Source: Bacteroidetes bacterium OLB12 (GTDB lineage: Bacteria; Bacteroidota; Bacteroidia; Cytophagales; Cyclobacteriaceae). Taken from it: a DNA stretch of 64,000 nucleotides. Numbering within the stretch: position 1 is the stretch's first letter; the number at the start of each line of letters is the position of its first letter. This document shows positions 27,040 to 36,474 of the stretch, piece by piece. The translations under genes and the position numbers were made by a program. The notes under the pieces were generated by a model. That model did not search any database. It was not told where the DNA came from and saw only the letters and a list, made by a program, of their open reading frames with translations. The stretch covers positions 1-64,000 of the forward strand of contig LNFR01000070.1 in the NCBI GenBank assembly GCA_001567185.1. The letters run 5' to 3'.

Positions 27040-27897
27040 ATGAAACCATTTCCATTCGTACATACGAACACCAGGCAGTTGTTCTATGTATTCCTTGCTT
27101 CGTTTATGTTTACACTCGGTGCGTGTAACCAGGACGAAACTCCGGACTTCTCACCGGAAGACACAGAAGATGCATCGCTTGATGCCATTGAAGACTCTTA
27201 CTTTGACGATGCCGATGATTTGGTAGGTGAAGCTTTTGCCGGTACCGAGGGCACATCCAATGGGAAAAAGGCTACGGATGAACGTTTAACCTGCGCTACC
27301 ATTACGTATGAAGGCGATGGTACATCGGGCACCCTTCGAATTGACTTTGGTGATGGTTGCACCGATCCGCGCGGCAATGTGCGCACGGGTGCAATTGTAG
27401 TTACGCATAGTGGTATCTGGAATATCGCAGGTTCTTCGTGGTCAATCACCTTTGAAGAATATACGATAAATCAAATTCAGATTGAGGGTAGCCGTACCGT
27501 TACGGTTGTAAGTTATACCGAAGAACTGTCGGTATTTGATGTGGTGTTGACTGGTGGTCGTGTAACCTGGCCTGACGGACGTGTAGCAACACGCGAAGTG
27601 AATCGCAGACGCGAACACGAGCGCAACGAAAATAATCTGTTGGATCGTTTGATCATCTACGGTACGGCACAAGGCACATTCAGAAACGGCCGCGGGTATT
27701 CCATTGAAATTCTGGAACCCCTTGTTTATACCCGCACCTGTGCTGCGCAAGGTGTATTCATTCCTGTAAGCGGTGTAAAATTCGTTACGCATGGCTTACG
27801 CGAACTTACCATCGACTATGGCGATGGCACGTGCGATAACATCGTGACGTTAACCAACAAGAATGGCCGCACGGTTAGATACGAAGTGAAGAAGTAA
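27040..27897 (+). CDS. Lipoprotein of unknown function with acidic N-terminal region
   Basis: Signal peptide with lipobox FTLGAC followed by a long acidic linker (about residues 32-70, rich in D and E). The rest is beta-rich. Two segments resemble each other: TLRIDFGDGCTDPRGNVRTG (about 98-117) and ELTIDYGDGTCDNIVTLTNK (about 252-272), each with cysteine and an aspartate-rich turn, which suggests an internal duplication. I do not recognise the family. It is a single gene followed by a good terminator. Located in the periplasm or on the outer membrane. Confidence 0.8.
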   Translation: MKPFPFVHTNTRQLFYVFLASFMFTLGACNQDETPDFSPEDTEDASLDAIEDSYFDDADDLVGEAFAGTEGTSNGKKATDERLTCATITYEGDGTSGTLRIDFGDGCTDPRGNVRTGAIVVTHSGIWNIAGSSWSITFEEYTINQIQIEGSRTVTVVSYTEELSVFDVVLTGGRVTWPDGRVATREVNRRREHERNENNLLDRLIIYGTAQGTFRNGRGYSIEILEPLVYTRTCAAQGVFIPVSGVKFVTHGLRELTIDYGDGTCDNIVTLTNKNGRTVRYEVKK

Positions 27898-27915
27898 AGA
27901 TTGGTGCTGGTGATT

Positions 27916-27948
27916 AAAAAGTCCGCCTTGGGTTTAGGCGGACTTTTT
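27916..27948. terminator. Bidirectional rho-independent terminator
   Basis: Stem GTCCGCC (27921-27927) with GGCGGAC (27937-27943), flanked by AAAAA and TTTTT, so it works in both directions. It lies between the lipoprotein gene and the convergent DUF4386 gene. Confidence 0.92.
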
Positions 27949-28006
27949 GTTTTGTTCGAATTGTAAATTCTAATTATCAGGGTTCGACATTGCAAATGCC
28001 TAACAT

Positions 28007-28693
28007 CTAATTCTTTTTGCTTTGATTGGAGTCACGAATTCCGAAAATCAAAAGATAGCCCACTATCCAAAATTCACCAACAGAAGCCGGGATTGTTAAC
28101 ACATTAACAAACGTGCCTTTAACCCCTGCATAACTTAAAAATGCACTAAGCAGGTACCCTACACCACCCACAATTAAAGTAAAACCTAATCCCCGTGGCA
28201 TGCGGTTAGAAGATACAATTATATATCCCATCGGTATAAGCCAAAGACCAAAAAAAAGACTGCCAACACCCCATGCATTGGAACTAAGTGAACTTAAGAG
28301 TTGGATGGATGGTATTTTACTATCTAGTGGCTGCACAGAACTTGCCACATCAAGTGCGGCACCCATCGAAATTGCACTCACCATTATAATAACGGAATTA
28401 GTCAAGCCCCACACAGCCAGTGTAGAAGCTGCCCAACCGTTAATTTCCCTGAACAACTTATAAAACCATGCTGCAGCCAATGCTTGCGAAACAACAATAA
28501 GCAACTCCAAAAAAAGTCGAACACGGGCTATCGACTCTTTTGATGTCAGGTTCTCCAGCGTGGTGGCCGGATCGGACACATAAACTCTGGAATGAAAAAC
28601 CATAAACCCCAATATCCCGGTAATTGCCAGCAGTAAATACCAGGCACCGGTAATGCGTGCGGTACTAACAAGTTCTCTATGGGTCATGCTCAT
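28007..28693 (-). CDS. DUF4386 family membrane protein
   Basis: A 228-residue integral membrane protein with about six hydrophobic helices. The segments RITGAWYLLLAITGILGFMV and RVRLFLELLIVVSQALAAAW, and a loop with GVGSLFFGLWLIPMGYI, match the DUF4386 pattern. No function is known for the family. Single gene. Confidence 0.82.
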   Translation of the reverse strand: MSMTHRELVSTARITGAWYLLLAITGILGFMVFHSRVYVSDPATTLENLTSKESIARVRLFLELLIVVSQALAAAWFYKLFREINGWAASTLAVWGLTNSVIIMVSAISMGAALDVASSVQPLDSKIPSIQLLSSLSSNAWGVGSLFFGLWLIPMGYIIVSSNRMPRGLGFTLIVGGVGYLLSAFLSYAGVKGTFVNVLTIPASVGEFWIVGYLLIFGIRDSNQSKKN

Positions 28694-28832
28694 AACCAGT
28701 ACATTTTGATAAATTTTTGAAAAAAGACGAAGGTTCTAAGTGCCTTAAGTTCTTGCCCAAGACGAACAATTAAAGAATTTGTTACAAGGGATATAGGCTT
28801 CCATTCGACATTGCAATGAAAAAACTTAATAC

Positions 28833-28864
28833 AAAAAAATCCCGCAGCACCGTGCCGCGGGATT
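28833..28864 (-). terminator. Rho-independent terminator of ahcY
   Basis: On the minus strand AATCCCGC (28838-28845) pairs with GCGGGATT (28857-28864), followed by seven U from the A run 28833-28839. It lies 70 bases after the corrected ahcY stop. Confidence 0.85.
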
Positions 28865-28934
28865 CCTCTCCTTTGCAAGCAGAGAGAACTTCACCATTAC
28901 CCGCTCCTAAGGAGCAGGAAATTGGTTTAGTATC

Positions 28935-30249
28935 TTAATATCTGTAATAATCCGGCTTAAACGGACCTTTTACTTCCACACCAATATACTTGGCCTGGTC
29001 CGAAGAAAGTGTATCCAGTTCAACGCCAATTTTTTTTCAAATGCAGGCTGGCCACCTTCTCATCCAAATGCTTGGGCAGCATGTACACTTTGTTCTCATA
29101 CTTGCCAGCGTTAGTCCACAACTCAAGCTGTGCCAGCGTTTGGTTGGTGAAGGAGTTCGACATAACAAACGATGGATGGCCCGTAGCACAGCCCAGGTTT
29201 ACCAAACGACCTTCGGCCAACAGAATTACCTGGCGACCATTTTTTAAGGTGTATAAATCAACCTGCGGTTTTACTTCATCGCGTTGTGCATTTTTCTTCA
29301 GCCACGCCACATCAATCTCGTTATCGAAGTGGCCAATGTTACACACAATGGCCTTGTCTTTCATGGTTTCGAAATGGTGCGGTTTAATAATACCAAAGTT
29401 GCCGGTTGCGGTTACCACAATATCGGCTTCCTTCACAGCATCGTCCATTTTCTTAACAGCAAAACCATCCATAGCAGCTTGAAGCGCACAAATCGGGTCA
29501 ATCTCAGTAACAATAACCCGCGCACCGGCACCGCGCAACGAAGCGGCCGAACCCTTACCCACATCGCCATACCCGGCCACAACAGCTACTTTGCCCGCCA
29601 TCATCACATCAGTAGCCCTGCGGATAGCATCCACCAATGATTCTTTGCAGCCATACTTGTTATCGAACTTCGATTTGGTAACAGAATCATTAATATTAAT
29701 TGCGGGTAATGGAAGCTTGCCATTGTGCTGGCGCTCAATCAGGCGGTGTACTCCGGTAGTGGTTTCTTCCGAAATTCCCTTTATGCCTTTTACCAGTTCC
29801 GGGTAGCGATCCAACACCATGTTGGTTAAATCGCCACCGTCATCCAAAATCATATTCAAAGGCTGGCCGTCTTTAAAGGCAAACAAGGTTTGCTCAATAC
29901 ACCAGTCAAACTCCTGCTCGTTCATTCCCTTCCAGGCATAAACCGGAATGCCGGCTTTAGCAATGGCAGCGGCCGCATGGTCTTGGGTGGAGAAAATATT
30001 GCACGATGACCAGGTAACTTCTGCACCCAGTTCCACCAATGTTTCAATCAACACAGCCGTTTGAATGGTCATGTGCAGACAGCCGGCTATGCGTGCTCCC
30101 TTTAAAGGCTTTTGTTTTCCAAACTCCTCGCGGATGGCCATTAAACCGGGCATTTCTGCCTCCGCCAGTTTAATCTCTTTGCGGCCCCATTCGGCCAAAC
30201 TAAGGTCTTTTACTTTGAATTTTGCTTTTTCGGTGGTTGTTGCAGACAT
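28935..30249 (-). CDS. ahcY: Adenosylhomocysteinase (C-terminal frameshift)
   Basis: Splits S-adenosylhomocysteine into adenosine and homocysteine, recycling the product of methylation. Motifs: [31 protein letters not shown], the NAD-binding [15 protein letters not shown], and [13 protein letters not shown]. The open frame ends at 29020 with KNWR, but removing one base from the eight-T run at 29030-29037 restores [11 protein letters not shown] and the family's conserved C-terminus ending PDYYRY at 28935. That tail contributes to the NAD site of the neighbouring subunit. Corrected length is 437 residues. A TACCTTTG promoter box lies 41 bases before the ATG. Confidence 0.95.
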
Positions 30250-30290
30250 AATTATCGGTGTTTTTTACTTGTTTTTTGAACACGAAGTCG

Positions 30291-30298
30291 CAAAGGTA
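30291..30298 (-). promoter_or_regulatory. Promoter -7 box of ahcY
   Basis: Exact TACCTTTG on the minus strand; TGG, close to the -33 consensus TTG, lies 19 bases upstream (30320-30318). This is a conventional promoter with a leader of about 38 bases. I see no SAH riboswitch-like structure in it. Confidence 0.65.
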
Positions 30299-30379
30299 AA
30301 ATAAAGGGTTTATAATACCATAGTACCTTATCGGGAACTAATTGATCTTTGTTTTGTTGAGGTTAGAAATCCAATTTGA

Positions 30380-31060
30380 ATGCAAAAGATTAAAATCGAT
30401 ATTGTTTCGGATGTGGTTTGTCCGTGGTGCTATATCGGAAAACGAAGAATTGAAAAAGCCATTGAAACATTAAAGGATAAATATGATTTTGAGATTTCTT
30501 TCCTTCCCTTTGAGCTGAACGCGCAGGTTCCAAAGGCGGGGCTTGAACAAAAGCAATATCTCACCAACAAATTCGGGGGCAATGAACGGTACAAACAAAT
30601 TACCCAACACGTAACTGCAGTTGCTGCTTCCGAAGGGCTGCAATTCGATTTTGACAAACAACAGGTAATGCCTAACACACGCGATGCCCATCGCATTATT
30701 TGGTTAGCCAAACAAACGGGCAAGCAAGCACTGGTAAAAGAGGCCTTCATGAAAGCTTACTTCGAAGATGGTGTGGATTTATCCAAACCCGAAAATTTGA
30801 TAACCATTTCCGTAAAGGCCGGTTTATCTGAAGAAAAAGTAACAACATTATTAACCTCAGCAGAAGGACTGCACGAAGTAATTGCGGCTGAGCAACTAAA
30901 TCAAAAACGGGGTGTTAGTGGCGTACCGTACTTTATTATTAATGATCAATATGGAATTTCGGGCGCACAACCTACCGAAGTATTTGTGCAGGCGCTTACG
31001 CAGATTGGCAGGGAAGTAGAAGCTGCTAATGCATGCGATGTGGAGACGAAGGAATGTTAA
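30380..31060 (+). CDS. DsbA-family (FrnE-like) oxidoreductase
   Basis: A 226-residue thioredoxin-fold protein without a signal peptide, so cytoplasmic. The active site is CPWC at residues 14-17 in SDVVCPWCYIGKRR; the cis-proline segment is KRGVSGVPYFIIN. This is the FrnE type, a DsbA relative with a helical insert, described as a disulfide isomerase under oxidative stress in other bacteria. It is divergent from ahcY. Confidence 0.9.
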   Translation: MQKIKIDIVSDVVCPWCYIGKRRIEKAIETLKDKYDFEISFLPFELNAQVPKAGLEQKQYLTNKFGGNERYKQITQHVTAVAASEGLQFDFDKQQVMPNTRDAHRIIWLAKQTGKQALVKEAFMKAYFEDGVDLSKPENLITISVKAGLSEEKVTTLLTSAEGLHEVIAAEQLNQKRGVSGVPYFIINDQYGISGAQPTEVFVQALTQIGREVEAANACDVETKEC

Positions 31061-31127
31061 CCATCATTGCAGTGGGTGTTTACAGGAAACCATTATGACG
31101 TTGCCATAAAATCTGATAAAAAATAAC

Positions 31128-31163
31128 GCCACAGATTCACAGAAAAATCAGTGAATCGGTGGC
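31128..31163. terminator. Hairpin between convergent genes, possible terminator
   Basis: GCCACAGATTCAC (31128-31140) pairs with GTGAATCGGTGGC (31151-31163) with one mismatch and a 10-base loop. It lies between the DsbA-like gene and the convergent BNR-repeat gene. There is no long T run. Confidence 0.5.
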
Positions 31164-31176
31164 TACTAAAGAAGGC

Positions 31177-32481
31177 TTACTTCTTAATCAATTCAGACTC
31201 TTTAATAATAGCAGTAAGCACGCTCGTGCGGCCCTCATCCATACGGGTCCAGATGGGTGTAATAATTCCTTTGAAGGCATCGATGTTGGTGTAATCCCCA
31301 AAGAATTTTTCATTGGTAGGAACAAACGGTGTTTCACTAATCTTCACCTCTTTAAATGAAGAGCCTCCATCGGTAGAATAGGCCAGGTACACATCGGTTT
31401 GCAAATCATCGTACGCCCTGCGGTCATAATACAGAATATAGATGTAACCGGTTTCATCATCCACGGCCAGCCAGGGCAAGAACTGATGTTTGCCTGCCGC
31501 ATCCTGATTGATGCGCATGGGTTGTGTCCAGAAATCGCCTTGATTGGTAGAGCGCATAAACCAGATGTCGGTATCATCTTCGCCATTGCGCTGGTCAGCC
31601 CACACCAGGTACAAACTTCCATTCAACCGGCCTTTGCTATTATCCACTTTTAAGACCGGCATCCCGTTGCTCCGGCTAAGGCCCGGTATGTCCATGGCCC
31701 AACCACCCGCTTGTTTTGTTATGGCCAGATCGTTTGTAAGCCAGGTAGTACCACCATCAAAAGATCGGTCCATAAAAATTGTTCCTTGATTAGACCATAC
31801 CACAAACACTCTGCCTGCTGCATCCACTGCCGGCACGGCTCCCTCGGCTGTATTATCGTCATCCACACAATCGCCAGGGGTTTGGTTTATCTGAATGGCT
31901 TTGCTCCACTTTTTACCTGCGTTGGTTGACATGCTGAACATGATATTGGAGTGGCAGTTCGGATCGGTTAATCCATACTTGTCAAACTGTGTCCAGGTAG
32001 TGTAGATGTATTGCTTCCGCGGATGCACCGCTGGCCACTCTTTATCCTGATCGGCCGGTGGGTTGTAGCCAATGGATTCGCCTTCGCTCCAGGTTGCGCC
32101 ACCATCGGTCGATTTCTGCATAACAATCCGATCGAGCCAGGCTTCATTGCTTCGGCCCTCACCACTTGGATCGGCCAAATGAAAATAATAAAAATCTCCT
32201 TTCACATCGCTGATTACGGCCGGATCGCCATATACACCATAAGGCGATTGCAGTGTACTGGTTTTCCAACTCAGGCCTCCATCAACGGTATAAATGGCTT
32301 TGTTCAATACCACACCTGCCACAATATTTTTCGGATTCTTTCTGCTTATGGCAATACTTGGTTCCAGGGGCGGGTATTCACCTTCTTTCTGTGCAGCTAT
32401 TACTAAATTTTTAAACTGTGCCTGAACCTGATGTGTTACTGATAATACGATTACAACTGCTGCTAAAATCAATCTACCCAT
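31177..32481 (-). CDS. Secreted BNR-repeat (sialidase-fold) protein
   Basis: Signal peptide ends HQVQAQ. The 434 residues form a six-bladed sialidase-like propeller with several Asp-box motifs (SxDxGxxW): TVDGGLSWKTST, STDGGATWSEGE, SFDGGTTWLTN, STNQGDFWTQP and STDGGSSFKEV. The arginine triad of true sialidases is not evident, so the hydrolase activity is uncertain; exo-alpha-sialidase would be an over-call. Last gene of an operon with the SGNH and CocE-like hydrolases (one base between this start and the SGNH stop). Confidence 0.85.
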   Translation of the reverse strand: MGRLILAAVVIVLSVTHQVQAQFKNLVIAAQKEGEYPPLEPSIAISRKNPKNIVAGVVLNKAIYTVDGGLSWKTSTLQSPYGVYGDPAVISDVKGDFYYFHLADPSGEGRSNEAWLDRIVMQKSTDGGATWSEGESIGYNPPADQDKEWPAVHPRKQYIYTTWTQFDKYGLTDPNCHSNIMFSMSTNAGKKWSKAIQINQTPGDCVDDDNTAEGAVPAVDAAGRVFVVWSNQGTIFMDRSFDGGTTWLTNDLAITKQAGGWAMDIPGLSRSNGMPVLKVDNSKGRLNGSLYLVWADQRNGEDDTDIWFMRSTNQGDFWTQPMRINQDAAGKHQFLPWLAVDDETGYIYILYYDRRAYDDLQTDVYLAYSTDGGSSFKEVKISETPFVPTNEKFFGDYTNIDAFKGIITPIWTRMDEGRTSVLTAIIKESELIKK

Positions 32482-32482
32482 T

Positions 32483-33154
32483 TTATAAATGCTTTAACTC
32501 CTTTAATATTTCTACCCAACGTTGATAGCCTGCAGCATTCAGATGCAATCCATCAAACGTATATTTTGCATCTAACCTGCCCTGGTTATCAATAAATTTT
32601 TCGTACAAATCTACATACGTATAACGCAACCGGGTAGCATAACGCGCCAGTTGGTCGTTTATGGTGTTGATGTGCATACTATTATTAAACTGTTGCGGAA
32701 AGCGTTCCACCGTTTCGTTAACCGGAAGAATACTTTGAATAAAAATTTTTGTTTTAGGCGATCCGCTTTTGATTCTGGAAATCATTGTGAAAATATTTTC
32801 AAGAATAGCTTCATCCGGAATTTTCTTTGACAAATCATTCGTGCCAATCAATACAAACAAAGATGCTGGTTTTAGCTTTACAATCTCATCCAAACGTGCC
32901 AACACCCCAAAAGTATTATCGCCCGCAATGCCCCGGTTAATTACGGTAGAGTCTTTCAGCAGTTGCCTCCACCTGCCACCTTCGGTTATGCTGTTGCCCA
33001 GGAAAATAATTTTACCAGGTACTACAGGTTCTTTCTTAAATTTTTCCATGCGCACCCAATAATGTTCCGGCAAGTTAGGAACAGTATCGTACGGTCTCTT
33101 TTGCCCGAAAGCACTAAGCGAACTCAGCAACAGGAAACTTATAATCCACTTCAT
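32483..33154 (-). CDS. Secreted SGNH/GDSL-type hydrolase
   Basis: Signal peptide ends SAFGQ. The 223-residue protein shows the four blocks of the family: IIFLGNSITEGGRW with the catalytic serine, NRGIAGDNTFG with the oxyanion glycine, VLIGTNDLSK with the asparagine, and FDGLHLNAAGYQRW with the Asp-x-x-His pair. Such enzymes remove acetyl groups from glycans or hydrolyse lipids. Middle gene of the three-gene hydrolase operon; 12 bases from the CocE-like stop. Confidence 0.92.
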   Translation of the reverse strand: MKWIISFLLLSSLSAFGQKRPYDTVPNLPEHYWVRMEKFKKEPVVPGKIIFLGNSITEGGRWRQLLKDSTVINRGIAGDNTFGVLARLDEIVKLKPASLFVLIGTNDLSKKIPDEAILENIFTMISRIKSGSPKTKIFIQSILPVNETVERFPQQFNNSMHINTINDQLARYATRLRYTYVDLYEKFIDNQGRLDAKYTFDGLHLNAAGYQRWVEILKELKHL

Positions 33155-33166
33155 TTTTTAAAGGTA

Positions 33167-35047
33167 TCAATTTTTTGTGTTCAGCCTTTCACCACCGCCA
33201 ACCTCTACCACCGATGCTCCATATACTTTAATGGATGCTTTAACAAAATCTTCGGCATTCGCTTTATAAATGTTATCTACATATTTCTGCGGATTGCGGT
33301 CGATGTAAGGAAACCACGTGCTGTGGATCTGTACCATAATTTTATGCCCCTTCTTAAATGTATGCAGTATATCCTGCAAGGTAATGTTAACATCTGTTAT
33401 CTCACCGGACTTAAATGGCTCGGGTTTCTCAAAACTATTGCGCCACCTTCCGCGAAACACTTCGTGGCGAACCAACTGCTGATAGCCCCCCATTACAATG
33501 TTGGCCGGGTTGTGCTTGTAGTTGGGATGATTATTCGGATACACATCAATCAGTTTCACCACAAAATCGGCATCGGTGCTGCTAATAGCTACTTTCAGTT
33601 TTGCCATTATTTCACCGGCAAGAGTTACCTCATCAGTTAATGGTTCCGTTTCGAAAGTAATTACATCGGGCCGTGTGGACGCATGGCGTTGATCGTCTGT
33701 CATGAATTTTCGCGGTGTAAACGTTAACCCTTCTGTTTGTGAAACATAGGGCACGGGCTTGGCCGGATCGCTCACGTATTCAAACGTTGCATTAGGATTC
33801 AGCGGCTGGTTCACCGAAAGTTTTCCGTTTTCACCAAAATAAAGTTTAACCGGAGGGATTCCTTTGGGCGGCCATTCAGCAAATTGTCTCCATGTTTTAA
33901 GACCACAATCATACATGTAGGCTTCGGGCAAGTTCGGGTTTACATTGTCCTTCAATAATGAGTTGAAAAACTTCCGTTCAATTTCGCGCTGATAGAAAGT
34001 TGAAATACTGTCGCCAAAATAAATATGATTCACAGCCTGAAACCCGGTTTCACGCGCCCAGTCACCATGGCTCCACGGGCCCATCACAATCGTGTTTTGC
34101 GCGGCCGGGCTGCTGGCTTCAATTTTTTTATAAATATTAAGTGGGCCATACAGATCTTCCGCATCATACCAGCCACCCACCGTCATTACAGCATGCTTTA
34201 CATTGGTAAGGTGTGGAAGCAGGTTACGTTTTTGCCAGAAGTCGTCATAGTTTGGATGATCAACAATCTGTTGCCAGAAGAAATTATCGTGATGATATTT
34301 TTCCGTTACGTTTTTTAACGGGCCCAGTTCAAGATTAAATTGAAACCCATCTCGGGGAGCCTGGCCGTAAAACCGCATAACCTTATCCATAAACCAGTCT
34401 TGTTTGGTCTGGCCTTCTTTCTGATAACCAAACACACCAAACGCGGCTGTGTAACTTTGCAGATACACTCCGTTATGATGAAAATCATCGAACCAGAAAT
34501 CGGAAATAGGAGCTTGTGGTGAGGATGCTTTTAGCGCGGGGTGTGCATCCGGAATGCCCGCAGCCGTATAAAAACCAGGATAAGAAATTCCATACATGCC
34601 CACACGGCCATTGTTGTTTTTCAGATTCTTTACCAACCAATCAATAGTATCCCACGTATCGGAACTTTCGTCAATATCCTTTTTATTCTTGCGGTCGTTG
34701 CCGGGAATGTTGGGCCGCATGTTATCAAAAGTTCCCTCGCTCATGTAGCGGCCGCGCACATCCTGGTACACCAAAATGTATTTGTCTTGAATCAGGTAAG
34801 GCGAAGGATACCCACCGGTTTTATAATTGCCGTAGTTCGAAGCATTGTAACAAGTTCGATTCAATAAAATCGGGTATTTCTGCGATTGATCTTTAGGGGT
34901 ATAAACCACGGCAAAAAGTTTAACACCATCGCGCATGGGAATCTGCACTTCGGTAAGATTGTAGTGCGTGCGCATGTAGGTTGTATCGATTTGAGCAATG
35001 GCCGCACCTGGGCAAACCAACAGCAGAAAGACAAAAATACGTTTCAT
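33167..35047 (-). CDS. Secreted CocE/NonD-family hydrolase (X-Pro dipeptidyl-peptidase-like)
   Basis: A serine hydrolase of about 625 residues with the signal peptide KRIFVFLLLVCPGAAIAQ; I chose the ATG at 35047 over the TTG at 35089. The catalytic domain contains RTCYNASNYG, YQDVRGRYMSEG and the nucleophile GRVGMYGISYPGFYTAAG; later TVGGWYDAEDLYGP and MGPWSHGDWAR carry the acid and histidine. The C-terminal jelly-roll domain (from about residue 390, ITFETEPLTDEVTLAGEIMA) is typical of the CocE group. Substrates in the family are esters or X-Pro peptides; here unknown. First gene of the operon with the SGNH and BNR proteins. Confidence 0.88.
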   Translation of the reverse strand: MKRIFVFLLLVCPGAAIAQIDTTYMRTHYNLTEVQIPMRDGVKLFAVVYTPKDQSQKYPILLNRTCYNASNYGNYKTGGYPSPYLIQDKYILVYQDVRGRYMSEGTFDNMRPNIPGNDRKNKKDIDESSDTWDTIDWLVKNLKNNNGRVGMYGISYPGFYTAAGIPDAHPALKASSPQAPISDFWFDDFHHNGVYLQSYTAAFGVFGYQKEGQTKQDWFMDKVMRFYGQAPRDGFQFNLELGPLKNVTEKYHHDNFFWQQIVDHPNYDDFWQKRNLLPHLTNVKHAVMTVGGWYDAEDLYGPLNIYKKIEASSPAAQNTIVMGPWSHGDWARETGFQAVNHIYFGDSISTFYQREIERKFFNSLLKDNVNPNLPEAYMYDCGLKTWRQFAEWPPKGIPPVKLYFGENGKLSVNQPLNPNATFEYVSDPAKPVPYVSQTEGLTFTPRKFMTDDQRHASTRPDVITFETEPLTDEVTLAGEIMAKLKVAISSTDADFVVKLIDVYPNNHPNYKHNPANIVMGGYQQLVRHEVFRGRWRNSFEKPEPFKSGEITDVNITLQDILHTFKKGHKIMVQIHSTWFPYIDRNPQKYVDNIYKANAEDFVKASIKVYGASVVEVGGGERLNTKN

Positions 35048-35124
35048 GGTAAGGGTTGTTTCTGTAGCTGAAAAGTAGCGATAAGGCAAGGTAAGTACAA
35101 TGATTTTTTTGCAGTCTGATTCGT

Positions 35125-35132
35125 TACATTTG
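35125..35132 (+). promoter_or_regulatory. Promoter -7 box of the amino acid permease gene
   Basis: Exact TACATTTG. The expected transcription start near 35136 excludes the upstream TTG at 35137 as a sensible start codon and supports the GTG at 35167. Confidence 0.55.
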
Positions 35133-35166
35133 TTTTTTGCACCTGTGTAACCTCGCGGTTTTTTCT

Positions 35167-36474
35167 GTGAACTCCCTACGTAAATATTCCCTCTCGGTAG
35201 CCGTTATGCTGGTAATTGCCAACATGATTGGCACCGGGGTATTTACCTCGCTGGGTTACCAGGTAGGCCCGCTGCCTTCGGGGTTTGTTATCCTGATGTT
35301 GTGGCTGGTAGGTGGTGTAGTGGCTTTGTCGGGTGCGTTTACCTATGCCGAAATTGCCACCACACTGAAACGTTCGGGGGGCGAATACCTATACCTCGCC
35401 CGTATTTTCCATCCTGCATTGGGTTTTTTAAGTGGTTGGATGAGTGCCGTAGTGGGTTTTGCCGGTGCCATATCGGCTGTAGCCATTGCCATTGGCGCTT
35501 ATGCTACGGAAGCGCTGGGAATTTCTACCAAATTAATTGCAGTGGCTGCCATCGTATTTGTATCAGCCATCCATTGGTTTGGGGTTAAAACCGGAGGTAT
35601 TGCGCAAACTATCCTCACCACCTTAAAGCTAAGCCTAATTGCTTTCTTTTGCATTGCTCCATTTCTTGTTGTCAAAGACTCTGCTGTAAATTTCTATCCA
35701 CAGGAAGGCGATCTTGATTTGATCTTAAGCGCTGGGTTTGCAACCTCGTTGGTGTTTGTGGTTTATGCCTATACGGGTTGGAATGCATCGGCCTATATTG
35801 CCGGCAATCTTGAAAATCCAAAACGTAACCTACCGCTTTCGCTTGTGTCGGGCACCGGTATTGTAGTTCTGATATATTTATTGCTTAACGCGATGTTCAT
35901 GTACTCCGCTCCGTTTGCCGAACTAGCGGGTCAGAACGACATTGGCAATGTGGTGGCTTACAAACTATTTGGTGAAAAGGCCGGGGTTGTTTTTGCAGGG
36001 GTTTTTAGTGTGGCGCTGCTATCTACCCTAAGCGCCATGACTATTGCCGGCCCTCGGGTTACTGAAGCAATGGGCGAAGATTACAAATTGCTGAAGGTCT
36101 TTACCAAAAAAAATAAATTTGAAATGCCCTACCTGGCTATTCTGGCACAAGGTGCATGGGCTATCTTTTTAGTAGCAGTAAGTTCATTCAAAGAAATTAT
36201 TCAATACATCTCCTTAAGCCTTTCTATTTTTTCAATGCTTACCGTTATCGGGATTTTCTGGTTACGGAAACAACATCCCCATTCGGATTCTTACAAGGTG
36301 CCCCTCTATCCGGTTACCCCGCTTGTCTTTGTGGGTTGCACCCTGTGGATGATTTATTATGTAACCGTAGAGAATCCAAAAATCTTAACCTATTCTTTAG
36401 CAACCTTGCTACCCGGCTTTGTGCTATACCTGTTGGCCAACCGGTACAATCGCAAACACCCCTCTGATTTATGA
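35167..36474 (+). CDS. APC-family amino acid permease
   Basis: Integral membrane transporter with about 12 hydrophobic helices. The first helix has the substrate-binding IANMIGTGVFTSLGYQ (unwound G-x-G-x-F segment typical of LeuT-fold APC carriers), and helix 6 has VFVVYAYTGWNASAYIAGNL. I prefer the GTG at 35167 because a TACATTTG box precedes it. Substrate (likely a neutral amino acid) cannot be stated. The next gene overlaps its stop by four bases. Confidence 0.87.
   Translation: MNSLRKYSLSVAVMLVIANMIGTGVFTSLGYQVGPLPSGFVILMLWLVGGVVALSGAFTYAEIATTLKRSGGEYLYLARIFHPALGFLSGWMSAVVGFAGAISAVAIAIGAYATEALGISTKLIAVAAIVFVSAIHWFGVKTGGIAQTILTTLKLSLIAFFCIAPFLVVKDSAVNFYPQEGDLDLILSAGFATSLVFVVYAYTGWNASAYIAGNLENPKRNLPLSLVSGTGIVVLIYLLLNAMFMYSAPFAELAGQNDIGNVVAYKLFGEKAGVVFAGVFSVALLSTLSAMTIAGPRVTEAMGEDYKLLKVFTKKNKFEMPYLAILAQGAWAIFLVAVSSFKEIIQYISLSLSIFSMLTVIGIFWLRKQHPHSDSYKVPLYPVTPLVFVGCTLWMIYYVTVENPKILTYSLATLLPGFVLYLLANRYNRKHPSDL

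Noticed and set aside
30250..30379. SAH riboswitch upstream of ahcY
   Set aside because: The leader is only about 38 bases and shows no suitable pairing.
31177..32481. True exo-alpha-sialidase
   Set aside because: Asp boxes are clear but I cannot see the arginine triad and catalytic tyrosine/glutamate pair, so only the fold is claimed.
35137..35166. Longer N-terminus of the amino acid permease from TTG 35137
   Set aside because: The start falls at the expected transcription start after TACATTTG, and the extra residues are not permease-like.
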